Shown here: in pieces, positions 46,606 to 57,679 of the stretch
Layout of the letters: the number at the start of each line of letters is the position of its first letter
Numbering within the stretch: position 1 is the first letter of the stretch
DNA from: Cudoniella acicularis
Lineage: Eukaryota; Ascomycota; Leotiomycetes; Helotiales; Helotiaceae
DNA: 64,000 bases
Reading direction: 5' to 3'
Assembly: GCA_013054445.1 (NCBI GenBank)
Contig: JAAMPI010000046.1
Coordinates: forward strand, 1 to 64,000
The notes under the pieces: generated by a model
Databases searched by the model: none
Seen by the model: the letters and a program-made list of their open reading frames with translations, nothing else
What the model was told of the DNA's origin: nothing
Made by a program: the position numbers and the translations under genes

Positions 46606-47535
46606 CGCGTTGGGGCGTTCAAGTGCCGAGAGATGAGAATCGAATTATTCTAGTGGTACTGTGGCAGTCATTGATGGGGCTTGAAAGCCAATCGACAGTT
46701 CCTAAGGACAGAGGCTAAAGAGCGCTGGGTTTTGCGGGGGGTAAGAAGAGGAAGTTGAATTTGAAAATATCCTTCCGTTGTAAGATGTCTGAGTGAAAGG
46801 CTGGCTTTGGAAGGTAGCGCGACTGCGTTCTTTTATTGTACAAAGCGGTTCATTATTGATGTCTGTCGGGTTTGCTGCAGGTGTTCGCAGAAAGCAAAGG
46901 GAAGTTTCATGAAGTTGCGAAACGTCGGCCTTAAGTAGGCGCCGCCAACGTTGCGAACAAGCTAGCTTCAAAGTGAATGTCTAATTGACTTAGGATTCGC
47001 TTAAACATCCTAAGCTCACTAGGGAGCAACGTCTATTCTAAAGTACAAATTCAATTATTCTCTGCCGCAAATCTAAAGGTTTGCTCTCAATCATCCATGC
47101 TTTGCCATATTTAATATTTATGGGGCATTCTGTTGAGCTTTTGCTGAACGCCTGGCTCTTTGTTAGCAATTTGGCTCCATGTTCAACCTTGAACCTACCA
47201 AGATATTGTTAATAATGCTTTACCAATGCAAAAGCATTTAGCTTTTTTCTATCGAAAGTTGCGATAGCACGTTTCCCAAAGCAACAATAAACTAAATTGT
47301 ATTTAATGAGGTTTTATTTGTAAGAATTTTGCAAGCCATGCCAGTTGTGTATACTGTATGGAGAGTGCTTTTGGTAATGCCTGATAAACTAGAGAGCCCT
47401 GCACTTTCCGCAGAAAGTGGGTTTCACCGCTCCGCCAAACTAAACGTCCGTCTTTATTGTACAGTATAACATCAGAAGCAATCCGCTCAAGATTGATTGT
47501 ATAATTTTCGGTCCTTCGGCGGGTTCCAGTCTCTC
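46606..47535. other. Spacer between tandem 2EXR copies
   Basis: No gene is recognised. This is the promoter side of the intact copy and the 3' flank of the damaged copy. Confidence 0.5.
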
Positions 47536-48422
47536 TCACCCCCGAAAAGCTCCAGCTAAGACAACATCTGGAACCGGCAAATACGTTTTTCCGTAATGAT
47601 TTACCATGTGTCTCCAGTAGACTTCCAGCTAGCTCTTAAGCTTTACCACCAACTCATTTTCCGTTTGTGTAACTTTGGTTATTTGTTCTTAACCAGAGGA
47701 AAGCCCTTGTAATTGCCTATGCACATCGCCAGCCTCGCTGCAACAAACCCTGTCAACCACAAGAGTTACCCTTTGACATTGAGTTAGCAACTGTAAACTA
47801 GCTCAGAGATACAATCAATCTAGTCGTCGTTTTCCAGGACGTCAAAGCTGAAAGCGACATTCTGTAATTCGGCTTTGGCGCTTCTAAGATGGGACATGAA
47901 GTCGAGTACACCGTCATCGTTCAGATTGTGATCTGGGTGGAGATAGATTGTGTCAGAAGAAGCATCGGTGTAAAAACGGAACGTGGGAACAATCTCGTGG
48001 GATTTGTGGGTAGTGAGTACATATTTCGGATTATAACGGTTATAGTCATCGTCTTGCCAATAATAGTGTTTGGAACGATCAGGTTCCACATCAGATTCGA
48101 GGCCATCATCCCCCCAGTACTCTCGATTTGGCACCTCCAAAAGTTGGTAGACTTTTAACGCCTCTCTTCGTGAGTCATGGCAAGCATGAAGGATCGACGG
48201 CATTTGGGAAGTGAAGGGTCTCGAGTGTTTTGGGTACCCGCGGACTCGATAGGTTTTGACTTCAATAACACGGCTTCTGAATTGCTCAACTGCCTCCTTC
48301 CAGATCTTTAGCTGCAACTCGGGAGGCAACTTAAGAAACAAGGTGAATTCCTGTGGGATAACTCCTGTAGACAACGCCTCATGTTGTGACGGAACCTGCG
48401 ACTCTTGCCAAGCAATCGGCAA
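47536..48422 (-). pseudogene. 2EXR-domain paralogue with premature stops
   Basis: The first 200 codons are open and closely match the intact neighbour (FTLFLKLPPELQLKIWKEAV, VRGYPKHSRPF, HACHDSRREALKVYQLLEV). Translation would stop at 47820. Coding resemblance continues beyond that stop: CQRVTLVVDRVCCSEAGDVH, then SSG*EQITKVTQTENELVVK, LKS*LEVYWRHMVNHYGK and TYLPVPDVVLAGAFRG*. It ends at a stop aligned with the intact copy's C-terminus (LPVPEVVLTRAFRE). So this is a full-length duplicate that gained at least three stops, two of them inside the C-terminal part, plus a frame change. A shortened 200-residue product is possible. Confidence 0.85.
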
Positions 48423-49284
48423 TAGTAGACTCGGTCAGAGGACTGGAATTTGTGGAGAGGTATTATTCTCCTGCGGGGTATTCTCAACTGTCCAAGTGTC
48501 GGAGTCTTGTGACTCTTATCTTGCAGAAAGTGACATTGCTAAGTGCTGAGGTAGGATCGATGCCGGGGACGCTGAAAATGTCTTTTAGCGTCTTGGTTTT
48601 TCGAAATAAAGGCGAGGTTGAGCGCGGATTTGGAGTACTGTGTTCAAGGCGGGACCGAGAGTTGAAGGCGAGTGCGACGTGTAAAACGCGTTCGACGCCG
48701 ACATCGGAGAAAGAGTCGCAGTCTTGCTTTTATGTTGCGATACGATTGCAATTGTCCTCACCGATTGTTGTGTTTATATTTGTATTTGTAATTGTAGTGG
48801 AGGGAATCGCTAAGAAGCGGATCAAGCATCCTTTAAAAGGCCATATTCTGCGCTAGTCCTTGATCCCTGTGCTAAACCCGATTGGGCACAGCTTTACTTT
48901 GCAAGTCCTTGGTCCTTGGTTGAGCCCTCATTCAATGTAACAAGGTAGCATTCATAATACATCACAGGAGCAAAATTACTCAACCTCGTTAAGTGGAAAG
49001 TCACCATTACACCGCTCGCTCCCTGAATTATAGCGCCGTATCTACCTAAGCCCCGAATGAACCAAACAAAAACAAGCTAAAGAGCTCTTGCAGAGTGGTT
49101 TTACTTTAGGAAATCACTGGGATGGAAATTAGATAGGGATGCCTCTGTCCAGACATTTGATGTTTATGTGAATTGATTTGCTACTCATATCTCAACTATC
49201 AACTCAACAAGAGTTCCGGGGGTTTAAGAGTAGAGAGGACCTATATGTGCTATTAGTCAATAGACATTTCATGAGAAACAGCCA
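48423..49284. other. Spacer between 2EXR copies
   Basis: A 156-codon plus-strand ORF (48386-48856) overlaps the start of the damaged 2EXR gene in antisense and has no recognisable domain, so I do not call it. Nothing else is seen. Confidence 0.5.
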
Positions 49285-50848
49285 TTACGCATCTGCTGCC
49301 TCATCATCTGTCTTAGGGACCGGCGGAACGTATGGCCCACGAGGGTTCTCCCATGAAAAGTCACTTCTAAATCTAGCTTGCGGGAAAGATCTGCCACGAG
49401 TTCCTCTCGTCTGCCTGTGAGCAGGTACATTCTCTCGAATGATGGAACAACAAGCAGTATACAAGGCTTTCCAATCCTGTCGAATGTCAGCTACCTCAGG
49501 CTCTCCTTCAGGTGTTTCCTCTTCCTGCCCGCGTGCCGCCACGATTTGCGTTGCTCTATTTTCCAGACCCGCAATAAAATGAGCAGCTTTCTGCTGGTAA
49601 ACATGATAGTTATCGAGAAGACGCTGCTGTCCAGGCGCAAGACCGGTAGAAGACTGGACGTGGGAATTGAAAAAGGGAAGATGGCCAACTTGGTGCGGAC
49701 GGAGGGCCCTAACTCGATGTCCATGCCCCAAAAGTACCCCATTCGGGGATCTTGGAGTGGGTTGAGTATAGAGTTGTGTGCAGATATCTCTATCTTCTTG
49801 AAGCCGAGCACCTTTCTGTGAGTTGTCCCGTTTGCGGCAGAGAAACGATCATAGAAGCAACAAGCGTCGTTGAATACGAAGATAACTGATTCGAGGTTGG
49901 TCAATTGACCATCGTTGACATATAATTTCGAAAATTGATTCTCCACCGAAGGCGAGATATCGAATGTATTGAGACCAATAGAGGTCCTTGCAAAGGTTCC
50001 AAATCAGTTCGTTAAGCTTGGTGGGGTGTGGATTTCCCGTATCGGAATTCTCAAAGTGATTAGATGATAGGTAGAGAATATCTCGATTGAGCTTGATATA
50101 GGCTTTGAACATTGTTACTTGGGGCTCGGAAAAACTGGGCTCTGGGAGATCGAGGGTGGATGCGAAAGCTGCTTTTCTACATTTTCGAAGGGTCGGCAAA
50201 GATTATCCGGAGAAGATTGCGTCGTCACCGTTTAAAGAATAACGGAAATTGTATCAACAGGAACTTTACTTACATGTTTCTAGGCTTAACGAGAACAGGA
50301 AATGACAATAAGTCGTAGAAATCCAACGCCTCCTCACGAGACTCTTTGCAAGTTCGTAGCAGGGGATAATGCGGATCCGTACAATACACCTCTTTTTCCT
50401 TATTCCATCGCACTTCGATAATAGAGGCACCATCTTGCACCATCGAAGTTTTCCATATCTTCAACCTCAACTCAATAGGGAGTTTCGAGAATAGAGAGAA
50501 ATCTCGAGCGACGCTTCCTTCCACAGCTAGGACTTGCGCTTGTTCCTCTGCTACTTTCGGCGCACACGATTTCTTCGAGCCGCGCCCACCGCTGCTCTTC
50601 GATTCATCACCTCCGCTTGCTTGTCGTCGTCGCTTGGGCGAGGCGGGGTTTAACACCGTCTCGGAACCTAGGATAGGTGGTTGGAGGTATGAACCTGCTG
50701 GCCCGGGGTACGGAGGCTCGAAGGGAGAATCTTGTTTTTGTGCTGCTGTTGGCGTCGTATGTGATTTCTTCGATCTGGGTCGACTACTTTTCGATTCATT
50801 GCTTCCACTTGCTTGCGTTGGTCGCTTGGGCGAGATGATATCTGCCAT
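49285..50848 (-). pseudogene. Third 2EXR-domain gene, two apparent frameshifts
   Basis: Exon 1 (50848-50274) encodes a Ser/Lys-rich head with an internal duplication (SPKRPTQASGSNESKSS and SPKRRRQASGGDESKSS), then the 2EXR start FSLFSKLPIELRLKIWKTSM and LLRTCKESREEALDFYDLL. A 97-nt GTAAGT...TGTAG intron leads to exon 2 from 50176 (KAAFASTLDLPEPSF). The frame then moves by one base near 49945 (IRYLAFGGE to NQFSKLYVNDGQ). It moves again near 49690 (GPSVRTK to VGHLPFFNSHVQ) before ending ...PPVPKTDDEAADA*. Each downstream piece is long and protein-like, so the lesions look young or are sequencing errors. Full length would be about 490 residues. It is more diverged than the other two tandem copies. 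Confidence 0.75.
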
Positions 50849-52548
50849 GGTGTTGATGGAGGGGTCCTACACCACGCGAGTTAGTTTTTGAATGAGAGAT
50901 GCATGAAGATACCTACGAGCCAAGCGCAAGAGCTAGTTCCGTCTTCAAAGTGTAGTTGCTCAAGAGTGTGGTGGGGGCCGCAAGAAAGCAGAGTCAAGTC
51001 GACCACAATATCAGCGTTAGGCGAAACCGTTTCCGGGGTGAGAGTGAATGTCTAATTCAACCACTACTAGAGGGATACCGCTTAAGTTGCTCAGTCGTTC
51101 TCCAGCTATGACTTGAAATGAGAAATATGTGCTCTGGTCAAGTTGGTGTAGAAGAAGAGCGTAAATTCAATCTGCTCTCAACGTTTACTTCAAAGAAAAC
51201 TGAGTGCTCTATTGCGATGAATCTGCTCGTAAGAGGAATGAAGAAGTTTTTCAAGACAGTTTCTGAAATAATACTCTACAAAGACAACATATGCACCATG
51301 GACGCATGCAGGTTCGTGTCTCAAAGAAATTCAGGGACCATGAACACAAAGACTTCTCCTGGTCTTCCTGCTACATGCCGTACATCAACAGAAAGGAAGT
51401 AAAAGTATTGTACTATTGTTTTTCGTTTCACTCTTAAATTGTTGGTCAAATATACCAATATTGGTATACGTTAGGAAAACGATCTTTTGTCGACCACTAA
51501 TGACCAGGGCCAAAATGCAACTCACCACAACCCCTGTTGGGCTCAGAGAATTCGATGCAGTGAGAATTGGGATGAACTCGGTTTCGAGGATTGCAGTATC
51601 ATTTCTTAATCAATCACTCCAGTACATTATCACATTACCAATTAGATCTCTTTTGAGGCTTTAGGCTCCCAATGTGGTACACCTTGGGTTCGGGATTATT
51701 TCGTAAGGTAGTTTCAGAGGTCGAGTGATGCAGGTTTGGTAGAGCGCGTAGAATTTGATTTCCCTGGATTGAGGAAATTAGCTGAAATGTAATAGAAACT
51801 TACTGAACGACGTGTAAAAACATCTCAAGTAGAGAAATTCCGAGATATCCAGTACCATGGTCGTTTTCTTTCAAGGTAGTCCCACTGAGGAGAACATTCA
51901 TAGCAAGTCCGCCCTAAAACTTCAACAAACGTGATGATCCTAACAAGCGATCTCCATCACCAACCAACCCTCAGAACTGCAAGGTTCACTTCAAATGCTT
52001 CCGGAACAGCAGTTTCAAACAGAGTTGGCTGGATTTCGTGCAAGAAGTCCAGGGTATCATAAAAAACTCATTGAGTAAGGCCAAGGAGAAGTGCATGGAG
52101 GGAAATATTTCGTAAAGCCAAATGCCGTGATATTCGTTTCTAGAAAGCTGTAATCAACTTCCGTCATAAATTCAAGGAGTGTTGAGCTGAATTGATGCGA
52201 TAAGGTTGGCAAATTAAAGTTTCATCTCTTCGGACGGATCTCCACAAAAAGCATCAACTCCCGCTATCTCATATTCAACCAATGGGGAAGGTGGTGCCTG
52301 GTGGTCATAGAGACCCCTGTACGCCAAATTCAGGAACGTTTGAGCTCGGAGCTCAGGCCTCACGCCCCCGGGCCCCTGGAGTTACGAAGTACAACAAACA
52401 AATAATCCCGCACCGGCTTCTTCTCTTTCTTCCCAACTTCTTCCCATTCCTTTCGAGCCCATCTACTGTTAATTCGCCTCTTCGTCTGTATCATTGAACG
52501 ATCCAGCAATCACGCCCGGCGGCATTGAATAATCGCGACTGAGACGAA
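50849..52548. other. Intergenic, no gene
   Basis: About 1.7 kb. ORFs of 82 and 94 codons on the plus strand lack family resemblance. The final 250 bp before 52549 are pyrimidine-rich, typical of a fungal promoter and leader. Confidence 0.5.
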
Positions 52549-53733
52549 ATGCACGCGTCGAGCTTCACCAGCAGCTTGATTGCTGCGGCTGCTCTTGTTT
52601 ATAGCAGCCAGGTCTCTGCAGTTCCTGCACTCCCACGAGCAGGTAGCCATTTACTGGGCGGAATTGATATATTTAAGAAAGTTAATTCTGTCAATAGTCA
52701 CCGAAGACGGTCTAGATCCCTGGGTTTCTGTCGATGCCAGCGGAAGCCCTGTTGCTACCATAACACCCGTTCTCACGACTGTGAGCGGCGTAGCCACCAC
52801 GATTTCTGCTGCCCCAGCAAGCCTGACGGCCACAACTACAAGCCAAAGCGATAATGCGCCCTCAACTACTTCTGGCAGTACAGGTCCTACATCAACCGGC
52901 GGAGGATCGTTCCAGGTCTGCCATAACATGGATGGTGATTTCGCACCTTTCTGCAAACCGGACAATGGATCAAGCGTCTACGTTGGGGAGACATATTATG
53001 GTATGTAGGAAGCATCTGCACACGAAATACTCTCTAACAGCTTCTAGTGACTTGGGACACCAATTTCTTCGCCGAAAAGAATGCCACTGTTATTGTACTG
53101 GCAAATTATGTCAACCAAACAGGAGGCGTTCAAGCTTTCGCGTCGAAAATCACAGTGAATGCATATGGATTTATCTCATGGACTATCGACAGTGCTTGGC
53201 TGCAGGGTCTCAGCTCCAATAACCTCACGCTGTTTATCAACCCCTTGAACCCAATTGCCAACGAGCCAACAAGCTTCACAGGCCCGACTCTCCAAGTCAC
53301 CAACCGACCAGCTGAATACTACCGCCAGCCACAGACCCAGGCACCAAAAGGGCAATCTCTCTACATTGCTCTACCAACTGTTTTCGGCTTCATCATTCTC
53401 TGCGTCTGCGGAGGTTACATCATCAACCGCAAGCACCGAAAGATCGGTCTTGGAAACGTTATGGGTCGACGAAAGGGATACGGAGTTGGAAAATCTCGAA
53501 CACAAAGACTTGGATTAGGAAAGAAGAAGTCGGGAGCAATCAGACTGCAAGACCAAGATTTGGCTGCTGGCCCTCAATACAGAGATGGACCGGCGGTGCA
53601 TGATGATGGATACGGAGCTGGACGTGCTAGAGCGGACTCAGATGCGTTGGGTAGTTTGGCGAGTACACCTACAGAGGAGCGAACAAACTATTTCCGGGAC
53701 GAGCTGCACAGGCAAGAGCAGGCGAAATATTAG
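52549..53733 (+). CDS. PSG1-like type I membrane protein (Golgi Pma1-stabilising family)
   Basis: Exons 52549-52642, 52698-53000 and 53048-53733 encode 360 residues. The start gives a signal peptide (MHASSFTSSLIAAAALVYSSQVSA). The luminal part has a Ser/Thr-rich segment and the conserved core FAPFCKPDNGSSVYVGETYY joined to VTWDTNFF. A transmembrane helix (SLYIALPTVFGFIILCVCGGYII, about 245-267) and a basic cytosolic tail (KHRKIGLGNVMGRRKGYGVG) follow. This is the layout of yeast Psg1 (YKL077W), which helps stabilise the plasma-membrane H+-ATPase Pma1 in the Golgi. The family assignment is by remembered similarity. The role here is inferred. Confidence 0.8.
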
Positions 53734-54010
53734 CGGATTTGCCTAAATTCATAGACTGTTGAGAAGACTTGATCTTATTGTACATAGCTGTGGCGTTCGG
53801 TGCTAGGCATATGATTACAAACAGTTGTATCTATATTGCCGGAAGTATTGTATCAAGAGCTTCACATAAAAAGCACGATCATTCCACCACTGTCTAAGCT
53901 TTCAGCTAATATCTTTGTCCAAATCTCCTCAGCTAGGTCCATCAAATATCATATTAAATTATCTTACCCCTTCCACCCTCACAAACACCACACCAAACTC
54001 CCTCCCTCCC

Positions 54011-55231
54011 CTAATTCGCCTTCCTCCACTTAACCCACCGATGCAACCTCTCCTCATACCCAACATCAGGCCCCATATGCCCCTCCCTCCAACAATTCGC
54101 ACAGTACAAATCGCCGTCACACCCCTGACACCTAATCGTAGCATCATCCTGACAAATAACACACCAACTCTCAATCTCCTCATCAGTGATTCCCTTCCTC
54201 CATCCTTCTTTCACTTCTTTACTGATGGGCTTGCTAGTTGGTGCTGAAGGGAGTCCTAGGGGGTCTTGGGAGGAGCTAGATGAAGGGCCTTTAAGGGCGG
54301 CCATTCGGGAGAGGAGGGCAGTTTCGAAGTCGAGGGATTTTTTGGTGCGGAGGGTTTGTTGAGGTAGTGGGTCTGGGAGGGTGGAGGGCGCGGAGGGGAG
54401 GGAGAAGGATGGGTCTTCTCCTTCCTCTCCTTCTGCTCTAGGCGCAGAAGAATCGTTCCCGTCTTCTCGATCAGGAGAAGGAACGCGAACAAGCTTCGCC
54501 TCATCCATAAAGCGCGCTATCACCTCTTGCACTTCCCGGGATTCATCTTTCAGCCCTCCTCTCTTTTTTGCCTTCTCCTCCACCTTATTAGCCCCTTCTT
54601 TCCCATCCTCGTTTCCCCGCTCTTCACCCCGGTCATCATCATCATCATCATCACCATCATCATCATCAAGAGCGAAAACAGACATATCGAGATCCCTCGT
54701 TAGATAGCCTGCTCCATCACCACCACTACTAGTTTTCTTCTTCTCTTCAGACTTCGGATCAGAACTCGTGATATCATCATTCCCACCGTTATCATTATCA
54801 GCAGAAGTAAATAAAATACCCCTCGCCTCCTCCAATAACCTTCCCATCTCCCCCTCATCCTCAGGCTTCACTTCCGCCCATTCTTCACCTCCTAGATCAG
54901 CTAGCAGCTCGTCGAGCGTTTTGTCATCAAGCGCTACTTGGTCTAATATCGGATCTGTTTCCTGTTCTTGTTCTTGGTCTAGTGAACCTGGCGATAAGAA
55001 TGAAGATGTAGAAGGGACCTGTGACGACGCTGCTTTCTTGGGATTTCTTGATGGAGTTTGAGATGCTGATGCTGATGCTGGGGCTCGTGAAGGCGACGGA
55101 GACGGAGACGGTGACGGTGAAGAAGTTCCATTCCGGAGACTTCGAAGCCTTGCGCTAAGATCTACTTCCGGGTTTGCTTCTTTTGGGGTTTTGGTGATGG
55201 AGGGTCTACGATTTTTGATTAGCATGTGCAC
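54011..55231 (-). CDS. ANCHR/ZFYVE19-like abscission-checkpoint protein homologue
   Basis: A single exon encodes 406 residues. The C-terminus carries a compact zinc-binding module, WCVICQDDATIRCQGCDGDL followed by YCANCWREGH (about 357-386), matching the C-terminal cysteine/histidine cluster of ZFYVE19/ANCHR proteins. The rest is low-complexity: SPSPSPSPS near residue 40, an Asp run (DDDDGDDDDDDD, about 187-200) and several acidic helices, including DKTLDELLADLGGEEW, which may be an interaction motif. Animal ANCHR delays abscission when chromatin is trapped at the division plane. Fungal roles are little studied. The first Met is assumed, and a later start would shorten only the disordered head. 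It is convergent with the PSG1-like gene. Confidence 0.75.
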   Translation of the reverse strand: MHMLIKNRRPSITKTPKEANPEVDLSARLRSLRNGTSSPSPSPSPSPSRAPASASASQTPSRNPKKAASSQVPSTSSFLSPGSLDQEQEQETDPILDQVALDDKTLDELLADLGGEEWAEVKPEDEGEMGRLLEEARGILFTSADNDNGGNDDITSSDPKSEEKKKTSSGGDGAGYLTRDLDMSVFALDDDDGDDDDDDDRGEERGNEDGKEGANKVEEKAKKRGGLKDESREVQEVIARFMDEAKLVRVPSPDREDGNDSSAPRAEGEEGEDPSFSLPSAPSTLPDPLPQQTLRTKKSLDFETALLSRMAALKGPSSSSSQDPLGLPSAPTSKPISKEVKEGWRKGITDEEIESWCVICQDDATIRCQGCDGDLYCANCWREGHMGPDVGYEERLHRWVKWRKAN

Positions 55232-56508
55232 GTGGTGAAGGCTAGCCTATTTTACGTTTGAGAGGAGTCGAGACTTATTGTCGATTTTTTGAGAGCGTTC
55301 AAGCGGTCTAGGAGATGTTGATCGTAGGAGGGTGGGGAATCCATCGTGGATTTCTTGGAATTTTTTGGAGCGTGATGTGCGAGTGAGTGAGAGTGAGCTA
55401 CTTAGTTGTGGTTTTGAGGTGAGCTTGAGGTCGCCTAGCGTCGTGATTTACGCGAGGCTGGTTTTCAGCCTTGTGTTATGATTTAATGCTAAGTGGTTCA
55501 TTTTGGCACAACTGGAGTGTGAATAGTAACAGGGAGATACACAGCAGTGCACTTAGAGGAATTGCGCTACATTTCTTGGGTGCCCTTCCTTCACTGTGGA
55601 AGGTGTCGCTCATAGTTGATCTAATTCCAATAGCCGAACACTTAGGTTTACAGACTATTTCTCAAATTTCTAAACAACTTTCATCGTCTCTTTGTTTCTA
55701 TATATTAAACTTGTCAATGGACAGCTTTGAGACTAGAAGGCAAACTCTACACGCTGCAGCAATCGCGACTTTGGGGGATGCAATGAAGGGGTGCATCGTA
55801 GACATACTTCTGGCACGTTAATTGATGGAAGCAAGTGCTTGATGTGTAAGGCTTTCAGGTTGCGTTAACACAACAAATCCGAGAATAGGTGAGTTATATC
55901 TGAGACTCATATTACGAAGTAGAACTTAACTATAGGTTTAGCTATAGTATGCGACCTTGAAGACTTCTCGTCTTGCAGCTCAGGGGAAACCAATGCTTCG
56001 TTCACGTCTCACCACCAACTGAGCAAGACTGGGTATTCTCAGAAAACCGACCCCTCCCCCAACACACATGAATACTTTTGGAGGTGCAGTTGAGAAGATA
56101 CTCGTTTCCTATGATTTAACTTCTTAGCATGTGCCCATAACTTTATTCAAAAGGTGGTTTGGAAAATGTATGAAGTCTTTCAGAGAGAAGATTATGTTTC
56201 ATCACGACTGAGTGTTATATCTATGGCATCATCTCGCAGCAAGCTGCAATCACCAGAGGAACACTGCTGCGTAGAAAGTCTGTGGCATCATTTCACAGCA
56301 AGCTGTGATAGTCAAGAACCTTCTAGCCAGTTTCAGACTAAGGATGACGATACTATGGTTTTCATCATATGACTTCGACGATAATAGAAAATAGTTTATC
56401 ATACGTACCTAGTTTGTTTAGACCGTCCGCCTCATGTTGGGTGGAGAAGGCCTCATACCCGAGGCCAGATTTTCGTCATCTTCGAAATGTTCGAGGCCAT
56501 GACAATGT
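55232..56508. other. Intergenic, no gene
   Basis: About 1.3 kb. A 116-codon plus-strand ORF (55471-55821) lacks any recognisable feature. A ~20-nt word TCTRTGGCATCATYTCRCAGCAAGCTG occurs twice (56220-56245 and 56279-56305), a minor direct repeat. Confidence 0.5.
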
Positions 56509-57233
56509 TCAATCGTCATCATAAGAGATTCTTCTTCTCTGCGAAGCCTGAGTAGGAGCTGAAGCCGCACCGCTATCCATCTCATCGTAATCCAAATTCC
56601 CAACACCAGTCTCCACTTTATCCCAGGTCCGTTTCCTCAAATCTGGCTTGACAGTTTGCTTGAAGTATCCCTTCTGGACAGCCATATCTCTCTTCTTCTG
56701 CTTCTTACTCTTCTTCTTGTTGGACATTTTCTCGTTCACAGGAGGAGTCAGCGTATCGGCAGGGCTCTCCTCGAGTTCTCCATCTTCAATCTCTCCTTCA
56801 TCAGCAGCAGTTTCAGCTTTAGATTTTGGCGTGTCGTTCCCTCCATTCTCTACGATATGTCGTCGTTCTCGTAAAAGAGTTTCGATTTCTGAATGTCTGA
56901 AGATTGCAATCTGCAAACGGAATTAGCATCCAGCCTTGCAATCCAGCTTCAGGCAGCTTCCAAAACTCACCTGCTCATCCGTCAAAGTGCGCTTCACCCC
57001 ATCTGCATACCAACCTAACCCATCATCTTCCTCCTCTTCTTCCCACTCCTCTTCCCATTCCTCTTCGGTATATTCCTCTTCTACAGGACCGAGGAAGTAG
57101 TGTGAGAAATGACCCACCACTGGTGCCGAGAAATGCGTGGCGTGGAAAGATGAAAGGTCTTCCTAGCAATTTGTTAGCAGTTGTTGCGCAGTTATGGGGA
57201 GCTACTGACCTGCGAGATATCCACCGCAGCCAT
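56509..57233 (-). CDS. DUF3807-family protein
   Basis: Exons 57233-57210, 57162-56971 and 56910-56509 encode 205 residues, and both introns keep phase 0. The protein starts MAAVDISQ, then DLSSFHATHFSAPVVGHFSH, which is the DUF3807 hallmark. A strongly acidic stretch (EEEYTEEEWEEEWEEEEED), then TLTDEQ joined to IAIFRHSEIETLLRERRH, and a basic tail (NKKKSKKQKKRDM) follow. The charge pattern and tail suggest a nuclear or nucleolar protein, but function is unknown. A longer ORF overlapping exon 1 arises from reading through the first intron and is not the product. Confidence 0.75.
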
Positions 57234-57679
57234 GGCTGCGTTGAGTGTCGCGCTGGGAAAGGTTGCAGCTCCAAAGCGTTTTTGCGTTCCTTGTAGAAGC
57301 TACTCCGGTGGGCGAAAAAGGCCATTTATGTAGAACGCGATATCACGTGCAAGCGAAGTGTTGCATGAGGAGAGCCAAGTATTAGTCCTTGTAAGGATCG
57401 ACTGCTGTTGCCTCGGTGCTTGTACCTAGGTAGAAGCTCGACCCCTTTTACAAAGCATTTTGCGTGTTTTGCAGGTTGTAATAAATCCGCTTTATTATAA
57501 TCATCGGTAAATTTGTTGATGAAAGCTCAGGACCCAAATTAAATCCATATCCGGCTCGATGTATGCATTAGACCATTATCAGTACAGACGCCTATATACA
57601 TATTTTCATTTATGGAAATCCAATGTCCTTTTCTGCCAAACACCGTTCCCCAGACCTCACAACAAATAAAACTTATGCC
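57234..57679. other. Short intergenic region
   Basis: This is the promoter of the DUF3807 gene and the 3' flank of PEX13. No further feature is seen. Confidence 0.5.

Noticed and set aside
48386..48856. 156-codon plus-strand ORF
   Set aside because: It is antisense to the start and promoter of the damaged 2EXR gene and is best explained as a shadow frame.
55471..55821. 116-codon plus-strand ORF between two housekeeping genes
   Set aside because: No recognisable feature, and the composition is like intergenic DNA.
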